Assembly: GCA_003153215.1 (NCBI GenBank)
Contig: PLXL01000259.1
Coordinates: 3,711 to 26,852 of the forward strand
Reading direction: 5' to 3'
Length of the DNA stretch: 23,142 bases
Source: Candidatus Dormiibacterota bacterium
Lineage (GTDB): Bacteria > Chloroflexota > Dormibacteria > Aeolococcales > Aeolococcaceae
In this document: positions 1-8,455 of the stretch, in pieces
How positions within the stretch are numbered: position 1 is the first letter of the stretch
How the letters are laid out: each line of letters opens with the position of its first letter
Program-made: the position numbers and the translations under genes
The notes under the pieces: model-generated
What the model saw: the letters and a program-made list of their open reading frames with translations, nothing else
What the model was told of the DNA's origin: nothing
The model's database searches: none

Positions 1-2
1 GC

Positions 3-1027
3 CTCCGGATCGACTGCGATGGTGTCGGCCGGGAAGGCGTGGCGCCGGGTCTCATTGAGGTGGTAGGCGCGGCGCGGGGCGGCGGGGCCGTGCTCGTAGC
101 CGCCGACGAGGGGCCGCTCCGCGCCGGCATCCTCACGGAGCCACCATACGGTCCGATCGGCGGGGTTCCGACCGCCATCCGCTGGGACCGCGGCAAGGAG
201 TTCCTCGCCTCGGCGATCACCGACGCAGCGACTGCACTCGCGATCGACGCCCATCCCCTCCCTCCCTATTCCCCGGAGCGCAAGGGTGGGGTTGAGCGCG
301 CAAATCGATCAATCGAGCAGCTTCACCTCGCCGGGTTGCCCGGGTACCTCCACCGGGCACGCATCAAGAGCGGGCGGCGGACCGATGAGAACGATCCCCT
401 GCTTACCCTCGACGCCTTCGTGACCGCGTTCGCCGGCTTCGTGCACGAGTTCAACGAGGAGCGCCCCCACGAGGGGATCGATGGGGATACCCCGGTCGCG
501 CGCTGGCGCAGCGACGCCACCCCGTTGGTCCAAGTGCCCGCCGAGCGGCTGCATCACCTCCTCCTCGCCCGCGTGCCCAGGCGTGTCGGGCGCAGTGGCA
601 TCCGCCTCTCATCCGCCTCTTCGGTGCCTCGTACAACTCCGCCGAGCTGGTGGGACGCGTCGGGGAAAACGTTGAGGTCCGCTATGCCCGCCACCAGCTC
701 GACCGGGTCGAGGTGTTCCTCAACGACACCTTCCTCTGCACCGCCTACCTCATGGACGCAATTGAGGAGGAGGCGGCGCGGCGCATCCTCGCGCAACGCG
801 CGAAGGAGGCCACGTGGCTCGCCGCCAAGCACCGTGCCGCCGCCCGGCGCCGACGCGATCGGTTCGCGCCCATCACCCAAGCCCGGCCCGACCCCAAGCA
901 GGGCAAGGCCGCACCCCCGCGCCGAACGATCACTCCCAGCCGAAGCCTCCTGGGGCCGCGGCAGGTGCCTCCGGGCATGGTCCGGCCGCCCGGCCTCGAC
1001 GCACCACACAAAGGAGACAGCGCGTGA
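3..1027 (+). pseudogene. Mu/Tn552-type DDE transposase, 5' cut by window edge, frameshifted
   Basis: This is the C-terminal two thirds of an integrase-core transposase that would cut and join transposon ends. The second catalytic Asp lies in WDRGKEF (about 168-190) and the catalytic Glu in KGGVERANRSIE (about 282-317). The first Asp would lie left of the window. The part before about 120 reads poorly and may be decayed. A Mu-type C-terminal beta-barrel follows (GIRLFGASYNSAELVGRVGENV), then a basic tail. The frame is broken by an exact 11-bp tandem duplication at 599-620; removing one copy joins the frame ending at RSGIRL to FGASYNS and reads on to TGA at 1025-1027. That stop overlaps the GTG of the ATPase gene, as in intact two-gene transposition operons. 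The family call is firm; the frameshift could also be an assembly error. Confidence 0.85.
599..620 (+). repeat. 11-bp perfect tandem duplication inside transposase
   Basis: CATCCGCCTCT occurs at 599-609 and again at 610-620 with no gap. Eleven bases shift the frame by two, and that is exactly the shift between the upstream and downstream halves of the transposase. Deleting either copy restores the conserved C-terminal beta-barrel sequence. Confidence 0.9.
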
Positions 1028-1770
1028 CAGACCACTTCCTTGATCTGCCTGACGCCGCAGTAATCGCGACCGACCAGCTGCTCGACACCAAAGAGTTGGT
1101 CGCCGAGCTGGTCCATGCGAAGGCTATGGGCGCCATCTACGGTCCTGCCGGCACCGGCAAGACTTTCGCCGTCGACCGCGCTCTCGCCGACGTGACACAA
1201 CGGAACGTGCTGACGACCACCTTCCGCGCCCGCCCCACCACGCGCTACGTCCGGCACGAGCTGTACCGTATCCTCGGGCTCGGCATCGCACCCCCGGCAA
1301 GCCCGGTCGAGACGGATCTCCTCCTCAAGCAGGCTCTCGGTGAGCGGAGATGGCTCCTCGTCATCGATGAAGCTCAGTGGCTGAACCGTGAGTGCCTCGA
1401 GTACCTCCGCTATCTGCACGATGACCGTACCAGCACGTTCGCCATGCTCTTGGTCGGCGGTGCCGGCTGTTACGAGGTCATCCGGCGCGAGCCCATGCTC
1501 GACTCGCGCCTGTACGCGCATCTGCGCTTCGCGCCTCTCAGCCCTGACGAAGTTGCCGTGGTGATCCCTCTCTTCCACCCGATCTACCGTGACGCCGACC
1601 TTCGCGTCATCGCCCTCGTCGACGACGTGTGTGCTCACGGCAACTTCCGCAACTGGGCGCTGTTCACGCTCCACGCCCACCTGGTCATGCAGCGCGGCGG
1701 GATCACGGCGTTCACCGAAGAGGTCGCCCGCAACGTCTTCGGCCGGTTCGGCGGCGACCGTGCCGCGTAG
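1024..1770 (+). CDS. TniB/MuB-like AAA+ ATPase of the transposon
   Basis: A 248-residue ATP-binding protein, the target-selection partner typical of Mu, Tn7 and Tn5053-type transposons. Walker A is GPAGTGKT at residues 40-47 and Walker B is LLVIDEAQ at 111-118; a helical lid region follows. The GTG start at 1024 is chosen because it overlaps the transposase stop (GTGA) and has AAGGAG at 1011-1016, seven bases upstream. The frame is open further upstream to 814, but that stretch lies inside the transposase and is a shadow. The gene is intact although its transposase is broken. By family knowledge it should bind DNA as an ATP-dependent filament and recruit the transposase; a role in immunity or target choice is inference. 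Confidence 0.85.
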   Translation: MTDHFLDLPDAAVIATDQLLDTKELVAELVHAKAMGAIYGPAGTGKTFAVDRALADVTQRNVLTTTFRARPTTRYVRHELYRILGLGIAPPASPVETDLLLKQALGERRWLLVIDEAQWLNRECLEYLRYLHDDRTSTFAMLLVGGAGCYEVIRREPMLDSRLYAHLRFAPLSPDEVAVVIPLFHPIYRDADLRVIALVDDVCAHGNFRNWALFTLHAHLVMQRGGITAFTEEVARNVFGRFGGDRAA

Positions 1771-2302
1771 GCCGGCGTATCTGGTCGCCCCGCATCGCAT
1801 CGTCGGAACCGGCGGCCCCCAGGTTCACCTCATGCTCGACCCACCGGACAGCTTGCGGGTACAGCGGGCCATCGAGAGCCTGGCGGCACCCGACCTCGGC
1901 ACCGTGGTGCTCACGCCCACCCCGGGCACCCAAAGTGGTGCCGTGCTCCTGCAGGACCTCCTCGACCTGCTCGGCTTCCCACGGCAGCCCGCATGGCAGG
2001 TCCTGACCAGCGGGATGGTGGATGTCACCATCGACATCCTCCGCCGTCGGCAGGTCCAGATCCTCTACGTGCTCCGCGCCCACCGGCTTCACGACCGCCT
2101 GTGGGACCTCCTCCTCGTCCTTGCCGAGAGGGCTCATCTCACCCTCTGGCTGACCCTTCACGGTGAGGGGCCCAGCCTTGCACAATCACGTCGACTCGTT
2201 GGCTGCGACCTGGAGTGGCACCTCCCTCCCCCGCGTCACCGGCAGCGGCGGGAGCCACCGGAGTGGCGCCCCCACCGGGCCCCAGCCGTCACGGCCGACT
2301 GA
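1760..2302 (+). CDS. Third transposon protein, possible degenerate P-loop ATPase
   Basis: A 180-residue protein I cannot assign to a named family. A GTG at 1760 overlaps the ATPase stop (1768-1770); an ATG at 1832 is an alternative and would remove 24 residues. Residues 48-70 (GTVVLTPTPGTQSGAV then a Leu-rich helix) can be laid over the neighbour's Walker A region, but the Lys is missing. Residues 100-118 (ILYVLRAHRLHDRLWDLL) parallel the Walker B segment LLVIDEAQWL but lack the Asp-Glu pair. The C-terminal 35 residues are rich in Pro and Arg. Its place after transposase and ATPase is where TniQ-like accessory genes sit, but I see no TniQ zinc ribbon. It may be a nucleotide-independent regulator derived from the ATPase; this is hand alignment only. 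Confidence 0.6.
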   Translation: MPRRPAYLVAPHRIVGTGGPQVHLMLDPPDSLRVQRAIESLAAPDLGTVVLTPTPGTQSGAVLLQDLLDLLGFPRQPAWQVLTSGMVDVTIDILRRRQVQILYVLRAHRLHDRLWDLLLVLAERAHLTLWLTLHGEGPSLAQSRRLVGCDLEWHLPPPRHRQRREPPEWRPHRAPAVTAD

Positions 2303-2312
2303 ACGTCAGGCT

Positions 2313-2383
2313 ACTGACATTCTCGTGCTGGTTTCCACTGACATTCCCGTGCGTTTCCCACTGACATTTTCATGCGTCTTTAC
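2313..2383. repeat. Three direct repeats, probable transposon right-end binding sites
   Basis: Three imperfect direct copies start at 2313, 2337 and 2360, each beginning ACTGACATT and continuing YYCRTGC then a T/C-rich tail; spacing is 24 and 23 bases. Read on the minus strand they become iterated TGTCAGT motifs, and 5'-TGTCA is typical of Mu/Tn552/Tn5053-type and IS21-type ends. They start 11 bases after the third transposon gene stops, so they are most likely the transposase-binding array of the right end. I cannot place the exact terminus or a target-site duplication. Confidence 0.7.
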
Positions 2384-2393
2384 AAGCAGGCCC

Positions 2394-2885
2394 CGATGGC
2401 CGCTTCCCAATAACGAGAGCCTCTATGAAACCCGGGGCGGTTCAATGGGCAACTACGTCTCAACCGGCTCCGGGCACGCCCCTACGCCCAATGAGGCTGA
2501 AACCCTGCGACGTCTCTCCCGCGGAGGAAGGCGACTGGTGGGCTTTAGTCGCACGCAGCTGTTCAAACGTCTCGAAAGCGGCGGCGTTGCCTTTGTCCAG
2601 TCACGACATCTGCTCCGGAACTTCGTCGTACTCCACGCGATCGAGCACGACTCGGCCATCCCGGTAGGTACGCAAACCGCGGAGGTGTTGGACGTTCAGG
2701 CATCAGACGAGGACGTCGAGGAGGTCCACCGCCTGCTCCCCGACGAGCACGTGGTGGTGCAGAAGCGTCGGTCCGGCATCGTGCTTCTGCTGCCCCGCGA
2801 CGTCGGTCCCCTGGAGGCGGAGACCGAGCGCCGCTTCTATCGCCGCTTCGAGAAGCGCCTGCGCCTATCCGTCAGCCCCGGATAG
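2394..2885 (+). pseudogene. Orphan fragment of a helicase-like gene
   Basis: An open reading segment begins right after the transposon-end repeats and ends at TAG 2883-2885. The segment GFSRTQLFKRLESGG (about 2538-2582), then a short RHLLRNFVVLHAIE block and a later LLPRDVGPLEAE, resembles from memory the region between the two motor halves of large SNF2/DEAD-type bacterial helicases, some of which sit in phage-defence loci. About two residues look lost between VQS and RHLL. Neither motor domain is present, so it cannot be an active helicase. An ATG at 2445 could give a 146-residue product. It is most likely a relic left when the transposon or a deletion removed the rest. The family call is moderate; the truncation is clear if the family is right. 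Confidence 0.45.
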
Positions 2886-2991
2886 GCCCCGGCCGGGCCG
2901 ATGCCGCCGTTGATCGCCGGGTCCGCCGTTCCGGTCGCGGACGCAGTTCCTGTGGGGCATCTCGGTCGAGGTGCGGCTCATCGTGGGCCGG

Positions 2992-5280
2992 CTACCCGCT
3001 TCGCCGCTCGCGCAGGGCCACGTTCTGGGCGTCAACCACCGCGACCGCGGCCATGTTGACAATATCGGGCACGTCGACGCCCCGGCTGAGGACGTGCACC
3101 GGTCGGGCCATCCCCATGAGGATGGGCCCGACGGCCACCGCTCCGCCGAGGTGCTGGAGGAGCTTGTAGGCGACGTTGGCCGACTCGAGGCTCGGGAAGA
3201 TGAGCACATTGGCCTCGCCGGTCAGCGTCGAGAAGGGGTAGTCGTCCCTGCGCATCTCGGGAGAGAGGGCGACGTCGGCCATCATCTCGCCATCGACCAC
3301 GAGATCGGGCTGGCGGGCTTTCACGAGCGCCGCGGCCCTGGCCATCTTGGCGGTGCGGGCATCGGGCGTGGAGCCGAAGTTCGAGTACGACAGCAGCGCC
3401 AGCCGGGGCTCGATGTCGAACTCTCGAGCCCGGTCAGCCGCCATGAGCGCGATGCCGGCCACCTCCTCGGCAGTCGGGTCGACGTTGACGGTGGGATCGG
3501 AGAGGAGCACCACCCGGCCGTCCGGGGCGACCATCAGGTAGAGGCCCGCCACGCGCGAGACACCCGCGGCCGCGCCGATGATCTGCAGAGCAGGCCGGAT
3601 GACGTCGGGGTAGTGGTAGGTGAGGCCGGCCACGAAGGCGTCGGCGTCACCCGAACGGACCATCATCGCCCCGAAGGCGTTGGGATGGCCCAGCTGCTCG
3701 CGGGCCTCCCGAAGTGTGACGCCCTTGCGGGCACGCTGCTCGTGGAGAGCGGCCGCGTAGGCGTCCAGGCGGTGAGAACCGGCCGGATCGACGATGTCCA
3801 GGTTGCCGTCGATCCGCATCTCCTCCAGCAGCGCGTGGACGACTGCTTCACGTCCGAGCAGGATCGGGGTCGCGATGCCCTCCTCCTGCAGACGGATCGC
3901 TGCCCGGATGATCTTGCGCTCCTCGCCCTCGGAGAACACCACCCGTCGGGGTGACGCCTGCGCCTTCTGGATCACCACGCCCATCACCGCTCGACCGGGC
4001 GTGAGCCGGTTGGCGAGCTCCTGGGCATAGACCACGAGATCGATGGACCGGCGGGCGACGCCCGAGGCCATCGCGGCACCGGCGATCGCGGGCGCGACGC
4101 GGAGGGGCACGCGGGGGTCGAGCGGCTTGGGGATGAGGTACTCGGGACCGAAGTGGAGCTGGTCGAGGCCATACGCTCGCAGCACGGAGTCGGGCACGTC
4201 CTCCTTGACCAGGTCAGCCAGGGCGCGCGCCGCGGCGACCTTCATCCCGGAATCGATTTTCCGCGCCCGCACGTCGAGCACACCTCGGAAGATGAAGGGG
4301 AACCCGAGCACGTTGTTGACCTGGTTGGGGTAGTCGGAGCGACCCGTGGCCATGATCACGTCGGGGCGGGCTGACGTGGCCTCCTCGTAGCTGATCTCGG
4401 GATCGGGATTGGCGAGGGCGAAGACGATGGGACGGTCGGCCATCGACTTGACCATCTCCGGGGAAACCACCCCGCCCACCGAGCAGCCCAGGAAGATGTC
4501 AGCGCCCTCCATGGCCTCGGCCAGCGTACGCCTGGGGGTGTCGACGGCGAATCTGGCCTTGTACGGATTGACACCCTCGGTGCGGCCGGTGTACACCACG
4601 CCCCTGGTATCGACCAACAAGATGTTCTCGCGCCGCATGCCGAGGGTGACGAAGAACTCGCTGCAGGCTATGGCCGCGGCGCCCGCGCCACTCACGACCA
4701 TGTGAACATCCTCGATGGCCTTGCCGGCAAGCTCGAGGGCGTTGAGGCCGGCGGCGCCGGTGATGATGGCCGTGCCGTGCTGGTCATCGTGGAAGACCGG
4801 AATGCTCATGGTCTCGACCAAGCGCTGTTCGATCTCGAAGCAGTCGGGGGCGCTGATGTCCTCGAGGTTGATGCCACCGAACGTGGGTTCCAGCGCCTTG
4901 ACGATGCGGACCACGTCGTCGGCAGTGGGGGCATCGATCTCGAGGTCGAACACGTCGACGTCGGCGAAGCGCTTGAACAGGAGTCCCTTGCCCTCCATCA
5001 CCGGCTTGCCCGCCAGCGGGCCGACGTTGCCCAGTCCCAGCACCGCGGTGCCGTTGCTCACCACCGCCACGAGGTTGCCACGGGCGGTGTAGAGGAACGC
5101 GTCGTCCGGGTCGCGCTGGATCTCGCGCACGGGCTCGGCCACTCCCGGCGTGTACGCCAGGGCCAGATCGCGCTGGGTGGCGCACGGCTTGGTGAGCGAT
5201 ACGGCGATCTTGCCCGGTCGTCCGGATCGGTGGTACTCGAGTGCCTCGTCGCGCAGATGCGACTTCGACTGCATCGTCAT
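2992..5280 (-). CDS. maeB: NADP-dependent malic enzyme MaeB (malic enzyme-phosphotransacetylase fusion)
   Basis: A cytosolic enzyme that oxidatively decarboxylates malate to pyruvate with reduction of NAD(P). Length is 762 residues, close to the usual MaeB of about 760. The malic domain (about 1-430) shows YTPGVAEP at 43-50, INLEDISAPDCFEIE at 137-151, HDDQHGTA at 164-171 and the dinucleotide motif GAGAA at 198-202. The C-terminal half (about 440-762) is the phosphotransacetylase-like domain with FSEGEERK and YPFSTLTGEANVLIFPS; in this family it is regulatory and usually not catalytic. The ATG at 5280 is preceded by GGAGGT eight bases upstream (CCTTGGAGGTCTCAC). The frame is open for 130 more codons but that stretch is low-complexity and crosses the hairpin, so it is rejected. 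The gene stands alone and its GC is high, like the flanks. Confidence 0.95.
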   Translation of the reverse strand: MTMQSKSHLRDEALEYHRSGRPGKIAVSLTKPCATQRDLALAYTPGVAEPVREIQRDPDDAFLYTARGNLVAVVSNGTAVLGLGNVGPLAGKPVMEGKGLLFKRFADVDVFDLEIDAPTADDVVRIVKALEPTFGGINLEDISAPDCFEIEQRLVETMSIPVFHDDQHGTAIITGAAGLNALELAGKAIEDVHMVVSGAGAAAIACSEFFVTLGMRRENILLVDTRGVVYTGRTEGVNPYKARFAVDTPRRTLAEAMEGADIFLGCSVGGVVSPEMVKSMADRPIVFALANPDPEISYEEATSARPDVIMATGRSDYPNQVNNVLGFPFIFRGVLDVRARKIDSGMKVAAARALADLVKEDVPDSVLRAYGLDQLHFGPEYLIPKPLDPRVPLRVAPAIAGAAMASGVARRSIDLVVYAQELANRLTPGRAVMGVVIQKAQASPRRVVFSEGEERKIIRAAIRLQEEGIATPILLGREAVVHALLEEMRIDGNLDIVDPAGSHRLDAYAAALHEQRARKGVTLREAREQLGHPNAFGAMMVRSGDADAFVAGLTYHYPDVIRPALQIIGAAAGVSRVAGLYLMVAPDGRVVLLSDPTVNVDPTAEEVAGIALMAADRAREFDIEPRLALLSYSNFGSTPDARTAKMARAAALVKARQPDLVVDGEMMADVALSPEMRRDDYPFSTLTGEANVLIFPSLESANVAYKLLQHLGGAVAVGPILMGMARPVHVLSRGVDVPDIVNMAAVAVVDAQNVALRERRSG

Positions 5281-5679
5281 GTGAGACCTCCAAGGGTACT
5301 TGTTTACCGCGCCGGGGTGTGAATGGGTGGTGAGCCGGCGAGCGTGACCCGGTCCTCGCCCGCCTTCTCCAGGACCGCGCCAGGCCAACGCCGCCGATTG
5401 CCTGGAGCGCGACGCCGAGGAACTCTTGTCAATACTTGCTGGAAGGCTTTTCCACAAGTATTGACAAGAGCTCACACCGACTTTGAATGGCCACCGCGAC
5501 GCCCGGGCTGTATTGGTGGGCCATCCCCGTCGGGCTTGCACATCGCACGCCGGCGTGGCGTCAAGCGCCCGCGGCTCATTGATCGCGTGAGAGTGCGAGC
5601 GCCGTCGCGTGGCAACATGACCCCCACATACATCAGAATCAAACTTCCACCACGGTTCGTGCGCCGTCCACACCCTACC
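5281..5679. other. Non-coding gap between livH and maeB
   Basis: About 400 bases without a credible gene; open frames here have no recognisable protein-like sequence. The gap holds the maeB ribosome-binding site next to 5280 and the strong hairpin at 5423-5470. Two TTGACA hexamers lie in the hairpin arms, one per strand, but neither has a good -10 at the right distance. Base composition falls across this gap from the GC-rich maeB to the AT-richer liv genes. Confidence 0.6.
5423..5470. repeat. 48-nt near-perfect inverted repeat (hairpin or operator)
   Basis: A 16-bp perfect inverted repeat (CTCTTGTCAATACTTG at 5423-5438 against 5455-5470) continues inward, after one unpaired C at 5439, with TGGAA at 5440-5444 against TTCCA at 5450-5454, leaving the five-base loop GGCTT. 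Twenty-one pairs in a row is far beyond chance. It lies 143 bases upstream of maeB and 210 bases downstream of livH. It has no T-run, so it is not a classical terminator; an operator, an mRNA-end structure or a mobile-element relic are all possible. Confidence 0.85.
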
Positions 5680-6552
5680 CTACCTGCTCATGAAGCGTAT
5701 ACGCGCGCCCATAAGGCCGCCCGGACGCACTACCAGAATGCACAGTAGCAGTATGAGGGCAAACGCATCAGAAAAGTCAGATGAGACATAACGGGCCAGC
5801 AATTCCTGAAGGATACCAAGAAGCACGCCGGCTATTACTGCACCGGGTAACGACCCGAATCCACCAGCCACAGCGGCCACGAATCCGTACAGCCCAAATG
5901 TGACGCCGGAATCGTACGCGGCATATTGCAGCGACCCTATTAGCACCCCGCCGACGCCACCGATCCCAGCCATGAGGCCCATGGCCATGCCTCCCAGGAG
6001 CCGCGGCGAAAGGCCGAGCAGCTGGCTCGTCTCGCGGTCAACAGCGCATGCCCGCATGCCAATCCCAAGGCGAGTGGCCCGTAATACGATCCCTAACCCT
6101 CCGAGGAGGACCGCGGCAGCCAGCACAACATAGAGGTACATGATTGAAACGTTTGCGCCCAGAACGTGAAACTGTGTTTGCGGCGCCCAGACAGGAAGTA
6201 GGTTAGGGTTGGCTCCTTGCCAGAGGAGCATGAGGTCGGTGACGACGGCCAAGTAAACCAGGGTGGCAATGTTGGGCGCGTAGCCCGGAGCGTCGCGCAT
6301 GATTAGTGGAGTCAATACCACGTACCATAGGATCAGGCCACCGGCGACGGCAAGTCCCACACCCGCAAGTACTGCTATGGCGTATGGCACGCCCTCCGCG
6401 AGCACCGCGTAAGCACCCAGTGCCCCCAGTGTCACGAAGCTCCCTTGGGCGAAATTGACAATGCCAGTGGTCTTAAACACCAGGGAGAATCCAGCACCCA
6501 CAAGGGCGTACACACACCCTATGCCGAAGCCGAAGATCAGTAGCGGCACCAT
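5680..6552 (-). CDS. livH: Branched-chain amino acid-type ABC permease LivH
   Basis: A 290-residue inner-membrane permease of the LivH family with about eight hydrophobic segments. Typical marks are GCVYALVGAGFSLVFKTTGIVNFAQGSFVTLGA at the N-terminus (given here only for its pattern), then TRLGIGMRACAVDRETSQLLG in the cytoplasmic loop that contacts the ATPases, and a Gly-rich GGFGSLPGAVIAGVLLG near the end. The ATG at 6552 shares its A with the livG stop (TGATG), showing translational coupling; a GTG three bases earlier is an alternative. It pairs with LivM to form the channel and is the last gene of the minus-strand block. The substrate need not be Leu/Ile/Val, since LivHMGF systems also carry amides, urea and aromatic compounds. 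Confidence 0.93.
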   Translation of the reverse strand: MVPLLIFGFGIGCVYALVGAGFSLVFKTTGIVNFAQGSFVTLGALGAYAVLAEGVPYAIAVLAGVGLAVAGGLILWYVVLTPLIMRDAPGYAPNIATLVYLAVVTDLMLLWQGANPNLLPVWAPQTQFHVLGANVSIMYLYVVLAAAVLLGGLGIVLRATRLGIGMRACAVDRETSQLLGLSPRLLGGMAMGLMAGIGGVGGVLIGSLQYAAYDSGVTFGLYGFVAAVAGGFGSLPGAVIAGVLLGILQELLARYVSSDFSDAFALILLLCILVVRPGGLMGARIRFMSR

Positions 6553-7361
6553 CACTCAGACCCACCGACCACGTCTGCCACGCCACCTTGCTGCTCGTAG
6601 GAGGACCCTAGGTATGCAGATTGAACCACCTTGCTTTCCCGGATCGCCTGGGGGCGTCCAGAATCTACTACACGCCCAAAATCCATGACAGAGATCCTGT
6701 CAGCTACACTGAAGATGAAGCCCATCTCGTGCTCTACAAGGAGAATGCCGCAGCCCTCCGATCGCAGATGCAGGACAAGATCCGCCAAGAGACCTATCTC
6801 GGTCGCGCCCATGCCCGCCACTGGTTCGTCTAGAAGGACAATCACAGCCTCAGTCGCTACGATCTGTGCGATCTCCAGTGAGCGACCCTGTGCACCGCTG
6901 AGGTCTCTGGCTCTGTCACGTGACCGCGACCCCAGCCCAACAGTTCGAAGAATGTCTAGTGCCCGCTGTTCCTGCCGGCTTCGCTCTCTCCTGTACGCTG
7001 GTAGGCGCAATATTGTGTCGAGCACGCTTGCATGGCGATGGATATGCATGCCCAGTAGCACTGACTCCAGCACGGATAGCCCTACCACCGGGCGCGAGCT
7101 CTGAAAAGTCCTGGCCAGGCCCAGTCGGACTAGGTCATACGGCCTCCTGCCTATCACGCTCTTACCGCCGAGCAGTATATCGCCCGAATCGGGTCGCTCG
7201 AAGCCACTGATGACGCTGATGAGTGTCGACTTCCCGGCACCATTTGGGCCGATCAGAGCGTGAACCTCGCCGCGGTCGACCGTCAGGGACACATCGGCAA
7301 GCGCATTGACCCCACCAAATGCCTTGGAGAGCGATCGCGTCTCGAGATAAGGCGCGTTCAT
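6552..7361 (-). CDS. livG: ABC transporter ATP-binding subunit LivG
   Basis: A 269-residue cytoplasmic ATPase that powers the LivHM permease with LivF. Walker A is GPNGAGKST at 38-46, the Q-loop is RTFQSSR near 84-90, and Walker B is VIVLLDEP at 173-180 followed by the H-loop VEHEMGF. The signature is LSGAQ at 154-158; family members commonly have LSYGQ or LSGGQ, so the fourth position is unusual but probably tolerated. The ATG at 7361 overlaps the livM stop (ATGA), and that decides it over an in-frame ATG at 7376 and a longer open frame to 7421. The gene ends in TGA overlapping the livH start. Confidence 0.93.
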   Translation of the reverse strand: MNAPYLETRSLSKAFGGVNALADVSLTVDRGEVHALIGPNGAGKSTLISVISGFERPDSGDILLGGKSVIGRRPYDLVRLGLARTFQSSRPVVGLSVLESVLLGMHIHRHASVLDTILRLPAYRRERSRQEQRALDILRTVGLGSRSRDRARDLSGAQGRSLEIAQIVATEAVIVLLDEPVAGMGATEIGLLADLVLHLRSEGCGILLVEHEMGFIFSVADRISVMDFGRVVDSGRPQAIRESKVVQSAYLGSSYEQQGGVADVVGGSE

Positions 7362-8455
7362 TTCTCTCTGCTCCATAGGCGCCGCGGAACAAGATAGCGA
7401 AACGTCCTCGCATCGCGCCACGCCATACCCAGACCACTAGGGAATAGCACAATTACCGCGAGGAAGAGGGAGTCAACAACCAGCAGTGTGGCACCCTGAA
7501 GCCCTCCGATGAGGGATGGGAGCACCGTCACGATCAACGCTCCTATTACCGGTCCCCACATGGTGCCGAGTCCTCCCACGAACAGCATCGCCATAAACAC
7601 GACAATCACGCTTGAGGAGTAGAGATCCGAGGACACGTAAGTAGTGAGTTCCGCGTACATAGCACCACTGAGGGCGCCCAACCCTCCAGCGACGACAAAC
7701 GCCGCGACTTTGTATTTCAGGGTTGAGACGCCCAGAGACATGGCCAGCTCCTCGCGGGAGCCGATGAGCCTCCAAGCGCGACCTATGGGTGAGGCGTTGG
7801 CCAGCCAGACCAACAACACAAGAACGATGACGATTCCCCATGCTAAGCCGTAGAAGCTCAACTGTGATCCGAGTCCGAAGTCGATTGGACCGACTGTCAG
7901 GGGTGGAATATCCGGGATGCCAACCGCCCCGCCAGTAATGCTTGCCGCGTTCGCGCTGCTCGCTACAGCTATGGCTAAGGTGAACGTAGCCATGGCTAAG
8001 TAGTACCCTCTGAGTCGTAAGAGGATCAGCCCAAGAACTGCTGAGATGATGACAGCACCAACCATTGCTAGCACTAGGCCGAGCCATGGCTCGATGTGGA
8101 GAGTGACGGTGTAGATGGCATAGCCGTAGCCGCCGAACGCGAGAAATGCTGTAGTAGCTAAGTTCACCTGGCCGGCGAGCCCAGCAATTACGTTGAGGCC
8201 GATGATAGCTATGGCGTAGGTGGCGGTTATACACCCTGTGTACAGCCAAAACGTCGAACCGGTCATTGGGATAGCAACTAGAGCCCCGACCAGTAGGACC
8301 GCGACAGCGGCGTACAGCTGCGAAGAGTGCGCCGTGGGCCGTTGTCGGCGAAGCGGCCATGGGGCACGACTTGGATGGCGTTGCTCAGCTCTGATCGGAG
8401 TCGGTGGAGGCGAGCTGTCTGGCATTGGAGAAGCGCCTAGAGCGTCGTCCATCAT
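7358..8455 (-). CDS. livM: Branched-chain amino acid-type ABC permease LivM
   Basis: A 365-residue integral membrane permease. An N-terminal tail of about 50 polar, Pro/Arg-rich residues precedes the first membrane segment (LYAAVAVLLVGALVAIPM). Family marks are IIGLNVIAGLAGQVNLATTAF, LRGYYLAMATFTLA, GSREELAMSLGV in the coupling loop, and GGLGTMWGPVIGA near the C-terminus. Two tandem ATGs at 8455 and 8452 overlap the livF stop; AGGAGG ends one base before the first and four before the second, so initiation at the second is likely. The next in-frame ATG would trim the tail by about 10 residues. It pairs with LivH and is energised by LivG and LivF. Confidence 0.93.
   Translation of the reverse strand: MMDDALGASPMPDSSPPPTPIRAEQRHPSRAPWPLRRQRPTAHSSQLYAAVAVLLVGALVAIPMTGSTFWLYTGCITATYAIAIIGLNVIAGLAGQVNLATTAFLAFGGYGYAIYTVTLHIEPWLGLVLAMVGAVIISAVLGLILLRLRGYYLAMATFTLAIAVASSANAASITGGAVGIPDIPPLTVGPIDFGLGSQLSFYGLAWGIVIVLVLLVWLANASPIGRAWRLIGSREELAMSLGVSTLKYKVAAFVVAGGLGALSGAMYAELTTYVSSDLYSSSVIVVFMAMLFVGGLGTMWGPVIGALIVTVLPSLIGGLQGATLLVVDSLFLAVIVLFPSGLGMAWRDARTFRYLVPRRLWSREK

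Noticed and set aside
2163..2390. Start of the helicase fragment inside the transposon
   Set aside because: The frame is open, but the sequence before about 2394 is the third transposon gene in another frame and the end repeats.
5461..5490. TTGACA in the hairpin as a promoter -35
   Set aside because: No acceptable -10 lies 16-18 bases downstream on either strand.
5281..5673. N-terminal extension of MaeB
   Set aside because: It would cross the hairpin, has no homology to MaeB, and the ATG at 5280 has a good ribosome-binding site and gives the family length.
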